A stretch of DNA of 63,603 bases from Gammaproteobacteria bacterium (lineage in GTDB: Bacteria > Pseudomonadota > Gammaproteobacteria > Pseudomonadales > Ketobacteraceae). The translations under genes were made by a program, and so were the position numbers. Below, piece after piece: positions 27,946 to 37,306 of this stretch (within the stretch, counting starts at the first letter, position 1; every line of letters begins with the position of its first letter). The notes below the pieces were generated by a model. It saw nothing but the letters and a program-made list of their open reading frames with translations, searched no databases and was not told the origin of the DNA. Location: positions 1-63,603 of the forward strand of contig JABLXQ010000036.1 of NCBI GenBank assembly GCA_013178375.1. The letters are read 5' to 3'.

Positions 27946-29724
27946 CTAAATGTTGTATTCCACCTGCAGGTTGCTGACGGTGATATTGCCCGCGCTGCCG
28001 GACACGAATGCCACCGGTGCCGGCGCTGCGGTGCCGCTGCCGAAATGCCCGTTGAGGCCTGCTGCCAGATCGATCTGAATTCCGTCTTCTGCGTTGCCGC
28101 TGCTGCCGGCGCTGATGTTGTTCACCTGCACTGACAGGCCCGCCATTCCATTTGCATCCGTTCCTGCCGCACTCAATACCGCCATCAATTGCAGCGTGCG
28201 CACTGTTTTGCCCGGGCCTGCGCCAGAGGTGAACTGCACGTGGCCTGGCGCGTTTTGCCCCAGCCAGAGCAGGCGGCCCTGCTGCACGGTGAGGCGCAGC
28301 CAGCAGGGGCCGCTGTCGAGTAACAGCGGTGCGATGCTGGCGACGGCCCACTGGCGTCCGCCGGATTGCTCACATTGCAGCTGGGTTTGCGCCAGTACGG
28401 CACCGGCAGGTGCATCCTGGCTATCGCGCAGAATTTGCAGTGTGGCCTGCACGTTGTCGGTGAGTGGCAGCAGTGCCAGCAACAGATGTTGCAGTTGCAG
28501 CGGCGTGGCGTTGTCGACGCGGTTTGATACCGTGCTGCCTTCGGTCAGGTCGATGCCAGTGTGGCCGTTCAGGCTGGCGCTGCCAGCCACGCCGTTCAGC
28601 GCGAAACCCGGCTTCAGATTGTTGATGACCTGGAATTGGGCGCGGGTGATCTGGCTGTTGGCCGGCAGGCCGAGTGTCAGCGACTGGGCGGTGACCGTGC
28701 CGCCGGCAAATTTCAGCGTGTGTTTGACATCGAGTGCATCGAAGCGATTGCGCAGCAGGTGATATTGCAGGTTCAGCGCGGTAAGGCGCAGGCGCGCGGG
28801 GGTGTCGCTTTCGAAGGCAATTGGAAGGTACAGATAGGGTGGCAGTGGTGGTGGCGTGGTGGACTTTTCCCGCTCGGCAAAATAACGGTCGAACGTCTGC
28901 TGCAGTTGTTGCAGTGCGGACTTGCGTGACTGCTCGTCGGCGAAAAATGCTACCGGCAATTCGGTTTGCTCGCCGGGTTGTTGCCACAGGCTGGTTAGGA
29001 CAGTGTTGGCATCCGGTATGGCGTCGATTTCGCCCAGCATAATGCGTGGGCCTGTGGGCAGGCTGCGCAGGTGAATATTTTTGATGCCGTGACTGGCGAC
29101 GATGGCGTTTGCCTGGGCTTGTGCCTGGATATTGTCGATCTGGGTTGCGGTGGTGCCGCCGCCAGCGGACTTCGCCATCATGACTTGTTTTACACCGCCG
29201 GCCTTGTGTATTTCCTGCTGCGGATTCTTGATGGACAGAAACGGTGCCACCTTGCGCAGCGCAAAATCCTGGCCGATAAATTCGCCGGGCAGCGTACTGT
29301 TGGCATTGCCGCTGAGGGTGGCTTTGTCGCTGACGGCTTCACCATCGAGCCGCAACACTGCCACGCCGCGCACATCGTTGGTGTTCACCGCCACCAGGCG
29401 CCAGGGATGAACCAGATGCACCTTGACCAGTGTCGGCGTTGTGCTGCCGTCTTCTTTTTCCGCTGTCCAGTCTTTTGTCTGAAAGACCTTGTCGCCGGCG
29501 GTGAGTGACAGATCGTAACTGTTGAACCAGCCTTGCCACTGGCTGGCTTCGCTGTTGATCACGATGCCGTGGCAACCCGGTTCCAGTTTGAACGCGAGAA
29601 AATACAGCTGGCGGTAAAATTTGCGGCCGTCACGATCCTGGGGGGTTGCGATGTCGATGGTGGTGTTGACCGCCAGCCCGGTTCCCGCAGGATTCTTCGC
29701 GTGCAGCAGTTTGGTGATGTTCAT
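27946..29724 (-). CDS. Unknown protein, last gene of injection-system operon (fibre, adhesin or cargo candidate)
   Basis: I recognise no family. The 592-residue protein is beta-rich, with no signal peptide and no membrane segment. The N-terminal part (about 1-190) has a jelly-roll-like pattern. A stretch near 370-480 (SQITRAQFQVINNLKPGFA) resembles tail-fibre or lectin wording, and the end alternates Gly and hydrophobic residues (APVAFVSGSAGNITVSNLQ). Its start overlaps the preceding gene's stop by four bases, so it is translated with the structural genes. Its position after the fibre candidates suggests a receptor-binding or surface component, but cargo cannot be excluded. Confidence 0.6.
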   Translation of the reverse strand: MNITKLLHAKNPAGTGLAVNTTIDIATPQDRDGRKFYRQLYFLAFKLEPGCHGIVINSEASQWQGWFNSYDLSLTAGDKVFQTKDWTAEKEDGSTTPTLVKVHLVHPWRLVAVNTNDVRGVAVLRLDGEAVSDKATLSGNANSTLPGEFIGQDFALRKVAPFLSIKNPQQEIHKAGGVKQVMMAKSAGGGTTATQIDNIQAQAQANAIVASHGIKNIHLRSLPTGPRIMLGEIDAIPDANTVLTSLWQQPGEQTELPVAFFADEQSRKSALQQLQQTFDRYFAEREKSTTPPPLPPYLYLPIAFESDTPARLRLTALNLQYHLLRNRFDALDVKHTLKFAGGTVTAQSLTLGLPANSQITRAQFQVINNLKPGFALNGVAGSASLNGHTGIDLTEGSTVSNRVDNATPLQLQHLLLALLPLTDNVQATLQILRDSQDAPAGAVLAQTQLQCEQSGGRQWAVASIAPLLLDSGPCWLRLTVQQGRLLWLGQNAPGHVQFTSGAGPGKTVRTLQLMAVLSAAGTDANGMAGLSVQVNNISAGSSGNAEDGIQIDLAAGLNGHFGSGTAAPAPVAFVSGSAGNITVSNLQVEYNI

Positions 29725-31505
29725 GGCACGCGACCGGTCAGATTGACGTTGGCAATGGGCTGGATGGTGACGCGGGTGGTGCTGTTGCTTTCCAGTGTGC
29801 GCAGCGCGGCGTTGACGCCATTGGTGACATTCAGCACCAGTTGATCCTTGGTCTGGTTGAAACTGGTCAGGCTTTGATTGAAGCCCGCCAGGCCTTGATT
29901 GAAACCCTGCAGGTTGGTGTTGAAGGTGGCGAACTGGTTGTTAAAGCCGCTGATGTTGCTGTTGAAGGTACTGTAGTCGGACTGGAAGCTGATGTAGTCC
30001 TGGGTGAAGCTGGCGTAGTTGGTGTTGAAGTTGTTGAGGTCTGCCTGCAGCTGGCTGAAGTTGATATTCGCGGTGGCGCTTTCCACGTTGCTGACGCGGG
30101 TGTTCATGCTGCTGACCTGGGTTTGCAATTGGCCCAGCTGGCCGGTCACGCCTGCCAGCGTACCGGCGAAATCGAACACGCCAGCCTTGCGTCCCACTTC
30201 CACCGCCACTTGGTTGGCCACGGCGATTTGCCCGGCGCTGCCGGACTTCAGCGTGGCGGGCGCTTCTTTTATCAGGGTGAGCAGGGTGGTGCGGGTGTTG
30301 CTGGACAGCCGGCCGAGATTTTGGGTAGCGAAACGGGTTACCACGTCCTGGCTTACCTGTTGCGCCGCGTGTTCGGCCACCAGACCGTTCTGCGCCGCGA
30401 CAAATGTTTGCAGATTGGCCAGCACATGGCTGGTGAGGCCCAGTTCGTTTTCGCTGAATTGCAGGGTTTGCTCCAGGGTCTTGTCCAGTCCGCTCTGCGC
30501 GTCCAGATCTTCCTTCAGCAGTTGATACCAGGGCAGCAGCCAGTCGCGGTATTCCAGCGGCAGCGCTGCGATGGACAGCACGGTGGCGCGTTCATTTTCG
30601 TCATGAGGATGCAGATGACAGCGCACCAGCGCCTGCTCGTACACCCAGCCGTGCAGTGGTGCCTGGTGATTCAGGGTTTCGTGCAGGCGCGACTGACGAC
30701 TTTTATAGTGAATGTCGATGGCGGCGCGCAGATCGCGGTTGAGTGGATGCTGGTACAGCCGGGCCAGAAACTGGAAGCCATCCGCCATGTCGGCGGGCAG
30801 CAGTTTGGCGTTGCCGAGTTTGGCCAGCGCGTTGGACAGTTCGTTCTGCTGGTCCAGTGTCAGCGGTTCCACCGTGGGTGTGTGCAGGTCGCAGGTGAGT
30901 TCGCCATCAGCGTCGGTGCGGGCGGTGATCACGGCGCCGTTCTGCACGCGGTAATTACGGCTGTGACGCAGATAACCCCAGTTGGTTTCCAGCGTGATCG
31001 GCATGTTGGCCTGGCTGACGTTGCGCACTCGGTCCACCACCCGCAGTTTCAGCGTGACGATTTCGCCCAGATAAGGTGTGCTGTCCAGTGCGCGCAATTC
31101 GATGCGGTAACGGCGCGCATCGAACTGCTGCAGATCGTCCATCTGTTGGCGCAGTGTTTCCAGTTGTTGCGCGACGCCGAGGGATTCTGCCGTCAGATTA
31201 CCGCGCTGGTTCGCCAGCAGAATTTCCAGCGCAGATTTGCCGGTGATGCAGGTGACAATTTCGGTGAAACGCTCCGGGCCGATCAGCGGCACCGCGCGCA
31301 CCTGCGCCAGATTGTCGAAGACGCCGTTGTGTTGCGCGCGGGCATTGAGAATGCGCTGCGCCAGTTTCACACCCACATCCGGTTCGTTGGGAACCTCCAC
31401 CCGTTCGGCGATTTCGCGCGGAGTCTGCGCGCGGTTCAGAAACGCGAGCACCAGCTGGGTGTCGCGGATGCTGATGTCCGGCGGGGTGAGATAGACGTCT
31501 GCCAT
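29721..31505 (-). CDS. Putative tail-fibre protein with Phe heptad coiled-coil stalk
   Basis: This 594-residue protein has a helix-hairpin-helix-like start (QVRAVPLIGPERF), an Ig-like beta domain near residues 130-220 (IELRALDSTPYLGEIVTLKLRV, TDADGELTCDL), a helical middle, and a striking C-terminal rod. At about residues 483-553 at least eight heptads carry Phe at one fixed position (YASFTQD, YISFQSD, ISGFNNQ and so on). Such phenylalanine-zipper heptads fit a trimeric fibre stalk. It is one base from the preceding gene. The role as a fibre is inferred from fold and position. Confidence 0.65.
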   Translation of the reverse strand: MADVYLTPPDISIRDTQLVLAFLNRAQTPREIAERVEVPNEPDVGVKLAQRILNARAQHNGVFDNLAQVRAVPLIGPERFTEIVTCITGKSALEILLANQRGNLTAESLGVAQQLETLRQQMDDLQQFDARRYRIELRALDSTPYLGEIVTLKLRVVDRVRNVSQANMPITLETNWGYLRHSRNYRVQNGAVITARTDADGELTCDLHTPTVEPLTLDQQNELSNALAKLGNAKLLPADMADGFQFLARLYQHPLNRDLRAAIDIHYKSRQSRLHETLNHQAPLHGWVYEQALVRCHLHPHDENERATVLSIAALPLEYRDWLLPWYQLLKEDLDAQSGLDKTLEQTLQFSENELGLTSHVLANLQTFVAAQNGLVAEHAAQQVSQDVVTRFATQNLGRLSSNTRTTLLTLIKEAPATLKSGSAGQIAVANQVAVEVGRKAGVFDFAGTLAGVTGQLGQLQTQVSSMNTRVSNVESATANINFSQLQADLNNFNTNYASFTQDYISFQSDYSTFNSNISGFNNQFATFNTNLQGFNQGLAGFNQSLTSFNQTKDQLVLNVTNGVNAALRTLESNSTTRVTIQPIANVNLTGRVP

Positions 31506-31506
31506 G

Positions 31507-33015
31507 TCAGCCCCGGCGCAGCACTTCGTTGATCTGGCCGATCTGCGCCGTGATCAGGTTGATCTGGCCCTGCACCGAGTTCTGGTCCAGCGTGTTGATG
31601 CGCAGCACGTTCTGGCCGATGGAACCCAGTTCGCGATTGATCACGGTGCTCATCTGCTGGGTGGTCTGCAGATCGTTGTTGATCGCCAGCACGCGGTTGT
31701 TCAGATCCTGACTGGAGGCCTGCAGCACCTGCACCGAACCTTGCGTGGCGTCCGCCGCTGCCTTGGCCGAGGCAGCATGGCTGGACACGCCATTGATCGC
31801 CGCCATTGCTGGCACCTTGCTGAACTGGTTGCCCTTGAGCGCGCCGCCCGGTACTTCCTGAATCTGCTGCACGGTGACCGCCTGCTTCACGGTGTTGCGC
31901 AGATCCGCCATGTAGGTGAGCGGCGCGGCGGGATTTACTTTGTCCATCGCATCCACTGCTGCGTTGTAATAGCGCTGCCGACCCACGGCGCCCAGCGGAT
32001 TCAGATCGGTGAGAATCATGTCCTGCAAGCCGCCCAGATCCGCCTGGAAGCTGCCGTTGCCCAGCTGGCCGTTGAAATTCAGCACCAGATCCGGCACGAA
32101 CGGGCTGAAATTTTTGGTGTAGAAATCGATCCAGGGGCCGACCCAGTCGCGAAAATTCACCTGGATCGACGCCGAGCCCTTGGAGGAATCGGCGGTGGTG
32201 GGATCGCTGTCGGGTTTGGCGAGGGCGACCACCACGGTGCGGTAGTGTTTCCAGTTGCCAAAATTGAATTGCGGCAGTATCTGGTATTGCGGAAACAGCT
32301 GGTAGCTGTCGACGAACAATTGCATGGCATTGTTCTGCGCCACTTCGTACTGGCTGTTCATCAGGCTGAAGGCCTGGATGGCCGTCTGACTGGCGGGCGT
32401 GGGCGCTTCCATGATGGCCTGATAGAAAAACTGGCCGTTGCCCAGTGCGGTTTCCAGCGCGCCGGCCACCTGCAGTTCCTGGGTGTCGTTGAGATTTTCG
32501 GCGTGCGCCGCTTTCACCCTTACCCGCGCGATGCCCTGCGCGTTGGCCTGCACGGAAATGCTGCCGCCGTTGGCGCTGAGGCTGGTGGTGAAACCGGTGG
32601 CGGCCTGCAGCTGGCCCCAAGTGGTGACGAAATCGATCCAGGGCCGGCTGGTGACGATATTACCCGTCAGATCGCGCACCTCGGCGGTGATTTCGCAGAG
32701 TTCGCCCAGGGCGTAGTTGGACTTGCTGGTGCGCAGTGTCACCACGAACTGGGTCAGCAGCGGCGCGATGCTGGTTTGCAGATCTGCCAGATCCTGCTCC
32801 AGCGTGTCGACGCGGGTGTTCAGCGGTGTCACTGCATTTTCCAGCGTGGTGAGGCGGATGTTGGTCTGCGCGATATATTCCTGCAAAGCTGTGCCGATGC
32901 CTTGCACGCTGCCGATCAGCGCATTCCAGTCTGCCGGTTTGATCAGCGAGCCGGCTTCCTTGGGCGCCAGTGTGTTCAGCGCCGTCACGTCGGTGGGGAG
33001 TGAGATTAAGCTCAT
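31507..33015 (-). CDS. Putative fibre/baseplate accessory protein with Ig-like domain and coiled coils
   Basis: This 502-residue protein has no family I can name. It starts with a helical region and a coiled coil (about residues 45-90, RLTTLENAVTPLNTRVDTLEQDL). An Ig-like domain follows near 95-170 (GELCEITAEVRDLTGNIV, NAQGIARVRVKA), then a helical core, and a second coiled coil at the C-terminus (SQDLNNRVLAINNDL). Its layout mirrors the next gene's (Ig-like domain, helical middle, terminal coiled coil), suggesting distant paralogy. It probably belongs to the distal baseplate or fibres. Confidence 0.6.
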   Translation of the reverse strand: MSLISLPTDVTALNTLAPKEAGSLIKPADWNALIGSVQGIGTALQEYIAQTNIRLTTLENAVTPLNTRVDTLEQDLADLQTSIAPLLTQFVVTLRTSKSNYALGELCEITAEVRDLTGNIVTSRPWIDFVTTWGQLQAATGFTTSLSANGGSISVQANAQGIARVRVKAAHAENLNDTQELQVAGALETALGNGQFFYQAIMEAPTPASQTAIQAFSLMNSQYEVAQNNAMQLFVDSYQLFPQYQILPQFNFGNWKHYRTVVVALAKPDSDPTTADSSKGSASIQVNFRDWVGPWIDFYTKNFSPFVPDLVLNFNGQLGNGSFQADLGGLQDMILTDLNPLGAVGRQRYYNAAVDAMDKVNPAAPLTYMADLRNTVKQAVTVQQIQEVPGGALKGNQFSKVPAMAAINGVSSHAASAKAAADATQGSVQVLQASSQDLNNRVLAINNDLQTTQQMSTVINRELGSIGQNVLRINTLDQNSVQGQINLITAQIGQINEVLRRG

Positions 33016-33043
33016 GTCCGTTCTCCTCTAAATGGATTCGCCG

Positions 33044-35485
33044 CTAGACAGATTCGCCGCGCACGAGGGTGTCGCCCACCGCCAGCGCCACTTGCACGCC
33101 GGCGGGACGCACCCGGTTGATGCCTTGCCAGACGCGATCCAGTATGGCGGGATCGATCAGGTCGTCGCTGTTGCGTTGTTGCAGCCGCACGATTACGCGT
33201 AGCGGCTTTTGATTCGCCCACTGGAATTTGATGCGCGCTGCCGGGTTGTAGGAAAACACCATCCGGTCCAGCTGGTAGGGCAACAGGTCCAGGTGATGGA
33301 AGCGGCCCGCATAGGGTGGATTGTGTTGTGGCGGTGGCACCAGCCGGCCTTCCACCGACCACCAGGGCAGATCGGTGCCGTCAACGATGTCATCCGGTTC
33401 CAGTGACAGATAACGCCACACGGAATCGCCCTGGGGCATGCGTGGCAACGCGGGAATGCCGCCGGTGACGATGCGGGTCTGGTCCGGTTTGCAGCGCAGC
33501 GTGAGTTCGCTGGCGGCCACGTCGGCGGTTTTGCTGAAGTCGCTGCCGCTGAGGGTGCCCAGTTCTGCCGTGACACAATCGATAAAATGCAGATGCGTGA
33601 TCGTCTGCAGTGGCAGTGCCGGCGGTTGTGAAAAGGCCGTCCACTGGGTGGCGCGGTAGTCGAAAAATTCCCAGCGATTCAGCGTGCGCTGAAAACGCCA
33701 GGGGCCACGGGGATGGTTGTCTTCGCCTTCGTAAATCTGGTCGGCCTGACCCAGTTGCTGCCAGCGATTTTCCGCAAAATCGAAACGCGCCAGATCGCGG
33801 CCGTCGAAACGCAGCAGGCCGTGAGCAGTGGTGAACCAGAGGCAGCCGTGTTCGTCGGCGCGAATCTGCGTGACAGGGCCATCCAGCAGATCGGGAAAGG
33901 CTTCCAGCAGATTGCGGTACACCAGATCCTGTTCGTGACGGGCGCGGTAGCGGGCCAGGCCCCGCGTGCTGCCGATCCACAAGGTGCTGTCCGGTTCCAG
34001 CGCCAGTGATTGCACGGCGGGCAGACCGAAGGTGAAATCGGGCAGGGCATCGGCGGCGAACGGCAGCCAGTCGGCGTCCAGTTCCGATTCGAATTCCGCG
34101 CTCAGGTAATGGAACTGCTGGTTTTGCAATTGATACTGCATCACGCCGGCGTCACCGCCGAAATAAAGCCGGGTGTCGCTTTGCGCGATGGCGCGAATCG
34201 CGGTGTCGGCCAGGAGTGTCTGGGTGATATTGCCGGTGCTGTCGAGTTCATGCAGGCCGTTGGCGGCACCGGCGTAAAATGTGCCGGTGGCGTTGCGGCG
34301 TGGTTCGATGGCGAACACCGCCTGTGCACCGATATTGCCGAACGCGGTGAGCGCGAAATCATTGGCGACGTCAGGAAACAGATCCAGCGCGGCAATGCCG
34401 TCGTCGCTGCCGATCAGCAATTGGTGCTGATGTTGTTGCAGGCAGTGAATCGGCGCCAGGGTTTCTGTTGATAACACTTGCAGCCAGGCATTGCCATCGT
34501 AACGCCAGAGTTGTTGCGTGCCGGCATTGTCGCAGGCGAGCCAGAGCATTTTGTCACTGGTCTGCAGCAGCGCGCGCACGTTGCCGGTTGGCGCGCCGGG
34601 AATGAGTTGCCAGCTGTCGATGCCCAGCTGCGTGGTGCGCGCCGCCGATAACAGGATGCCATCGGCACCCGCCAGACAGGCGCCGTAACCCGGCTGCAGT
34701 TTCAGCACGCTGCCCGGCGCCACGGTGCCGGAATAACCGAGCCCGATTCCCGCCAGTCCGCCTTCATTTTCCAGCACGCCGGTGGGGCTGAAGCGTTCGA
34801 TCATGGGGCGCACGGTGGCGTCGGTGTCGGCGCCGGCAGCGATGCCTTCGATAAAGACCACCGGCGCCACGCTGCGCACGCTGGTGTTGGCCAGCTCCCA
34901 GCGCATCAGCGGGCCCAGTTCGAATTGCGGCAGACCCAGGCTTTGAATGCTGTGCAGCGGACCGATGAAGGGCGCGTTTTCCTCCACCGTGAACGAGCGT
35001 TGCCGCGCCGGTAATGGCAGCGTGGCATTTTCCGGCAATTCCGCCGCCACCATGGCGCGCAGTGCCGACAGTGTGCCCAGTCCATTGCGGTAAATCTGGA
35101 TGATGCGCAGCAGACGTTGCCGGTATTGCTCGACGTTTTCCCGCAGCGTGACCGGTTCGCGCCAGGGCGGAATCGTCAGCAGCGCACCCAGCCGCGCCAG
35201 ATCCAGCAGATAGGGATACTCGTCGATGGCGCGCTTGTCATCCGGATTCTGCAGGTTGAGGCGGGGCAAACCGGCCAGCTCACGCCCGCGCAGAAAATGC
35301 GGATCGTAGGTGGCCTTGTCGGCAGTCTTGAACCAGTGCGTCTGCATCAGCAGGGTCAGGTCGCGGCGCAGTTCGTCCATATTGCCGCCCACTTCCTGCA
35401 GCAGGTGGTTGAACAGCGTGTCGTCCTGCGCGTCCGGCTGGTAGAGGCCGGGCAGATGGCTCACCAGCTTTTCATACGTGCTCAC
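33044..35485 (-). CDS. Phage tail protein I-like baseplate protein with inserted beta-propeller
   Basis: Residues 1 to about 160 look like the tail-protein-I type found in contractile tails and extracellular injection systems (YEKLVSHLPGLYQ, then the NVEQYRQRLLRIIQIYRNGLGTLSA helix). Residues of roughly 275-578 are a run of beta-propeller blades (LWLACDN, LLIGSDDGIAALD, LYFGGDAGVMQY, LWIGSTRGLARY, LWFTTAHGLLRFDG). The C-terminal 200 residues return to tail-like sequence. The ATG overlaps the baseplate J stop by four bases. A propeller inside a baseplate protein suggests a binding or docking function at the distal end. Confidence 0.7.
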   Translation of the reverse strand: MSTYEKLVSHLPGLYQPDAQDDTLFNHLLQEVGGNMDELRRDLTLLMQTHWFKTADKATYDPHFLRGRELAGLPRLNLQNPDDKRAIDEYPYLLDLARLGALLTIPPWREPVTLRENVEQYRQRLLRIIQIYRNGLGTLSALRAMVAAELPENATLPLPARQRSFTVEENAPFIGPLHSIQSLGLPQFELGPLMRWELANTSVRSVAPVVFIEGIAAGADTDATVRPMIERFSPTGVLENEGGLAGIGLGYSGTVAPGSVLKLQPGYGACLAGADGILLSAARTTQLGIDSWQLIPGAPTGNVRALLQTSDKMLWLACDNAGTQQLWRYDGNAWLQVLSTETLAPIHCLQQHQHQLLIGSDDGIAALDLFPDVANDFALTAFGNIGAQAVFAIEPRRNATGTFYAGAANGLHELDSTGNITQTLLADTAIRAIAQSDTRLYFGGDAGVMQYQLQNQQFHYLSAEFESELDADWLPFAADALPDFTFGLPAVQSLALEPDSTLWIGSTRGLARYRARHEQDLVYRNLLEAFPDLLDGPVTQIRADEHGCLWFTTAHGLLRFDGRDLARFDFAENRWQQLGQADQIYEGEDNHPRGPWRFQRTLNRWEFFDYRATQWTAFSQPPALPLQTITHLHFIDCVTAELGTLSGSDFSKTADVAASELTLRCKPDQTRIVTGGIPALPRMPQGDSVWRYLSLEPDDIVDGTDLPWWSVEGRLVPPPQHNPPYAGRFHHLDLLPYQLDRMVFSYNPAARIKFQWANQKPLRVIVRLQQRNSDDLIDPAILDRVWQGINRVRPAGVQVALAVGDTLVRGESV

Positions 35486-37281
35486 GCGGTCACCTCGGCT
35501 TGCGCTTTCAATTCCACGTTGGCGAGCGTCAGGCGCTCGAACGGAATCAGCGTCACGGCGGGACTGGTTTCATCTTCCAGCAGATGGCTGATGCCGCTTT
35601 CCGATGTGACGATGAACTGCACCTGATAATCGCCGGCGGCGCTGCTGGTGGGCAGGCTCGCATCGTCCAGCCCGGCCACGTCGTTGTAGCTGGTGACGGC
35701 AGGTTTGCCGGGCAGCGGAATCACCGCCAGCAATTTGCCGTAATTGAGCTGGCGCTGCCGCAATTGTGGTGGCGTCGGGCTGGCGGGCAATTCGCTGGCG
35801 TTGAGCAGGTTGATGGCTTCGATGGCGCTGGCCAGTGCAGCGCGGATGACGCTTTCTGACGGCGCTGCTGCGCTCACCGGGAAGCGCAGGCTGGCCGACA
35901 ACACAGTGGCCAGTGCTGGATCGATGATGTTGATGGCGCCGGCGCGCAGCGCCACCTTGCTGCCGGGGGTGACGCCGCTGATGTTGTCAGTCTTGATGAT
36001 GCCCTGATCGCGGTCGAGCACATCGTCGCTGCCCACACGTGCCGACAGGATGCGCACATCCAGCACGGTGTTGTCGCTCAGCACCAGGCCGACGATGCGG
36101 TTGAGACTGATGGTGTCGCCGATGGCAGATCCGTTCAGGTAAGCCATGATGCGCTGCACCGCGCGTTCCTGGATGCCGCGCAGATCCGCTTCCAGCAAAT
36201 CCGCCGCCGTGCTGATGCGCAGTTCCAGATCCAGCGCGAACGGTGCACTGACGCCCGCCAGAATTACCTCGATGCCAGCCGGACGCGCGTCTTTAATCGC
36301 GGCCAGCAGGCGCTGTTCGGTTTCCGGCGTCAGGTTGTCGCTGTGCACGGTGACGGTGATCTTGCCCGGCTCCGGATCGTTCTCGCTTACTTCCGCCACC
36401 ACATTCTGTTGCGCGATGGCGTGCTTGATGGCACCGAGAGTGGCCTTCTCGCTGCCGTGCAGAAAATTCTTTGCCCGCGTGCGCAGTTCGTCGTCGGTTT
36501 CGTCCCGTTCCAGCACGCTGCTGGGATTGGGATTGGTGACGCTGTCGATGCCGGCCAGTGGTTTGGTGAGAATCACCAGTGAATCTGCCGGCAGGGCTTC
36601 CAGATTGTCGGCGATGTCGCGGGCGTCCACCTGCACGCTGGTCTGGCCGTCCAGTAACGTGATGGCGGCGATGGTTTCGAACTGCACGCTGGCGTCGGCA
36701 TTGGTGACGCGGGTGCCCGCTGGAATATGAATGTCGCCGACGCCATTGGCGCTGCGGCTGAATTTTACCTTGGTGGTGTTGCGGCCGGCGCGCACGCGGT
36801 TGACATCCAGCAGCGCCACCACGTTGTCGAGGGAACGGCCTTCGGCGGTGTCGATGAAAGCGGATTTGTACACGGCTTCCGCCTGCGCATACAGGCCCGC
36901 CAGTTCCAGACTGAAGGATTCCGCCAACGTGCGCAGCACACTGCCCACATGCAGATCGTTGAACGGAGACTGCGCGCCCTTGCTGCGGTAGTTGATGTGA
37001 AGCAGCGTGCCGGCGTCCGGTGTGTTGGCTTTTTCCAGCCACACCAGCTTGTCCTGCTTCAATTCATAATCGCTGCCTTTGACGAACTGGAAGGTCTGGT
37101 TGTTGCGAATGCCGTACACGGAAATGATGGCATCCACCGGCGGATGCTCGAGAGCATGGGCATAGGGCGCGGTTTTGGCGCCGGCGGGAGGATAGGCGTG
37201 GCTTTCCGCCGCGATGCCGCCGGTCAGGCCGGTCAGCACATTTTCCATGACCTCCGGGTAGGTGCGACGTCTGAAACTCAT
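35482..37281 (-). CDS. Baseplate J/gp47-family protein
   Basis: This 599-residue wedge protein belongs to the baseplate J superfamily (P2 gpJ, T4 gp6, Afp11). The hallmarks are DNVVALLDVNRVRAG, the IPAGTRVTNADASVQFETIA stretch, the ERDETDDELRTRAKNFLHGSEKATLGAIKHAI segment and the VTVHSDN/RPAGIEVIL core. It forms the ring around the spike and triggers sheath contraction in related machines. It follows the gp25 gene at 25 bp and overlaps the next gene by four bases, the usual baseplate order. Confidence 0.88.
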   Translation of the reverse strand: MSFRRRTYPEVMENVLTGLTGGIAAESHAYPPAGAKTAPYAHALEHPPVDAIISVYGIRNNQTFQFVKGSDYELKQDKLVWLEKANTPDAGTLLHINYRSKGAQSPFNDLHVGSVLRTLAESFSLELAGLYAQAEAVYKSAFIDTAEGRSLDNVVALLDVNRVRAGRNTTKVKFSRSANGVGDIHIPAGTRVTNADASVQFETIAAITLLDGQTSVQVDARDIADNLEALPADSLVILTKPLAGIDSVTNPNPSSVLERDETDDELRTRAKNFLHGSEKATLGAIKHAIAQQNVVAEVSENDPEPGKITVTVHSDNLTPETEQRLLAAIKDARPAGIEVILAGVSAPFALDLELRISTAADLLEADLRGIQERAVQRIMAYLNGSAIGDTISLNRIVGLVLSDNTVLDVRILSARVGSDDVLDRDQGIIKTDNISGVTPGSKVALRAGAINIIDPALATVLSASLRFPVSAAAPSESVIRAALASAIEAINLLNASELPASPTPPQLRQRQLNYGKLLAVIPLPGKPAVTSYNDVAGLDDASLPTSSAAGDYQVQFIVTSESGISHLLEDETSPAVTLIPFERLTLANVELKAQAEVTA

Positions 37282-37306
37282 GGCATTGGGCTCCGTTGCT
37301 GCGCTT

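Noticed and set aside
29841..33003. Two long plus-strand frames (about 500-560 codons) through the fibre candidates
   Set aside because: They mirror high-GC coding on the minus strand, lack ribosome sites and would interrupt the operon.
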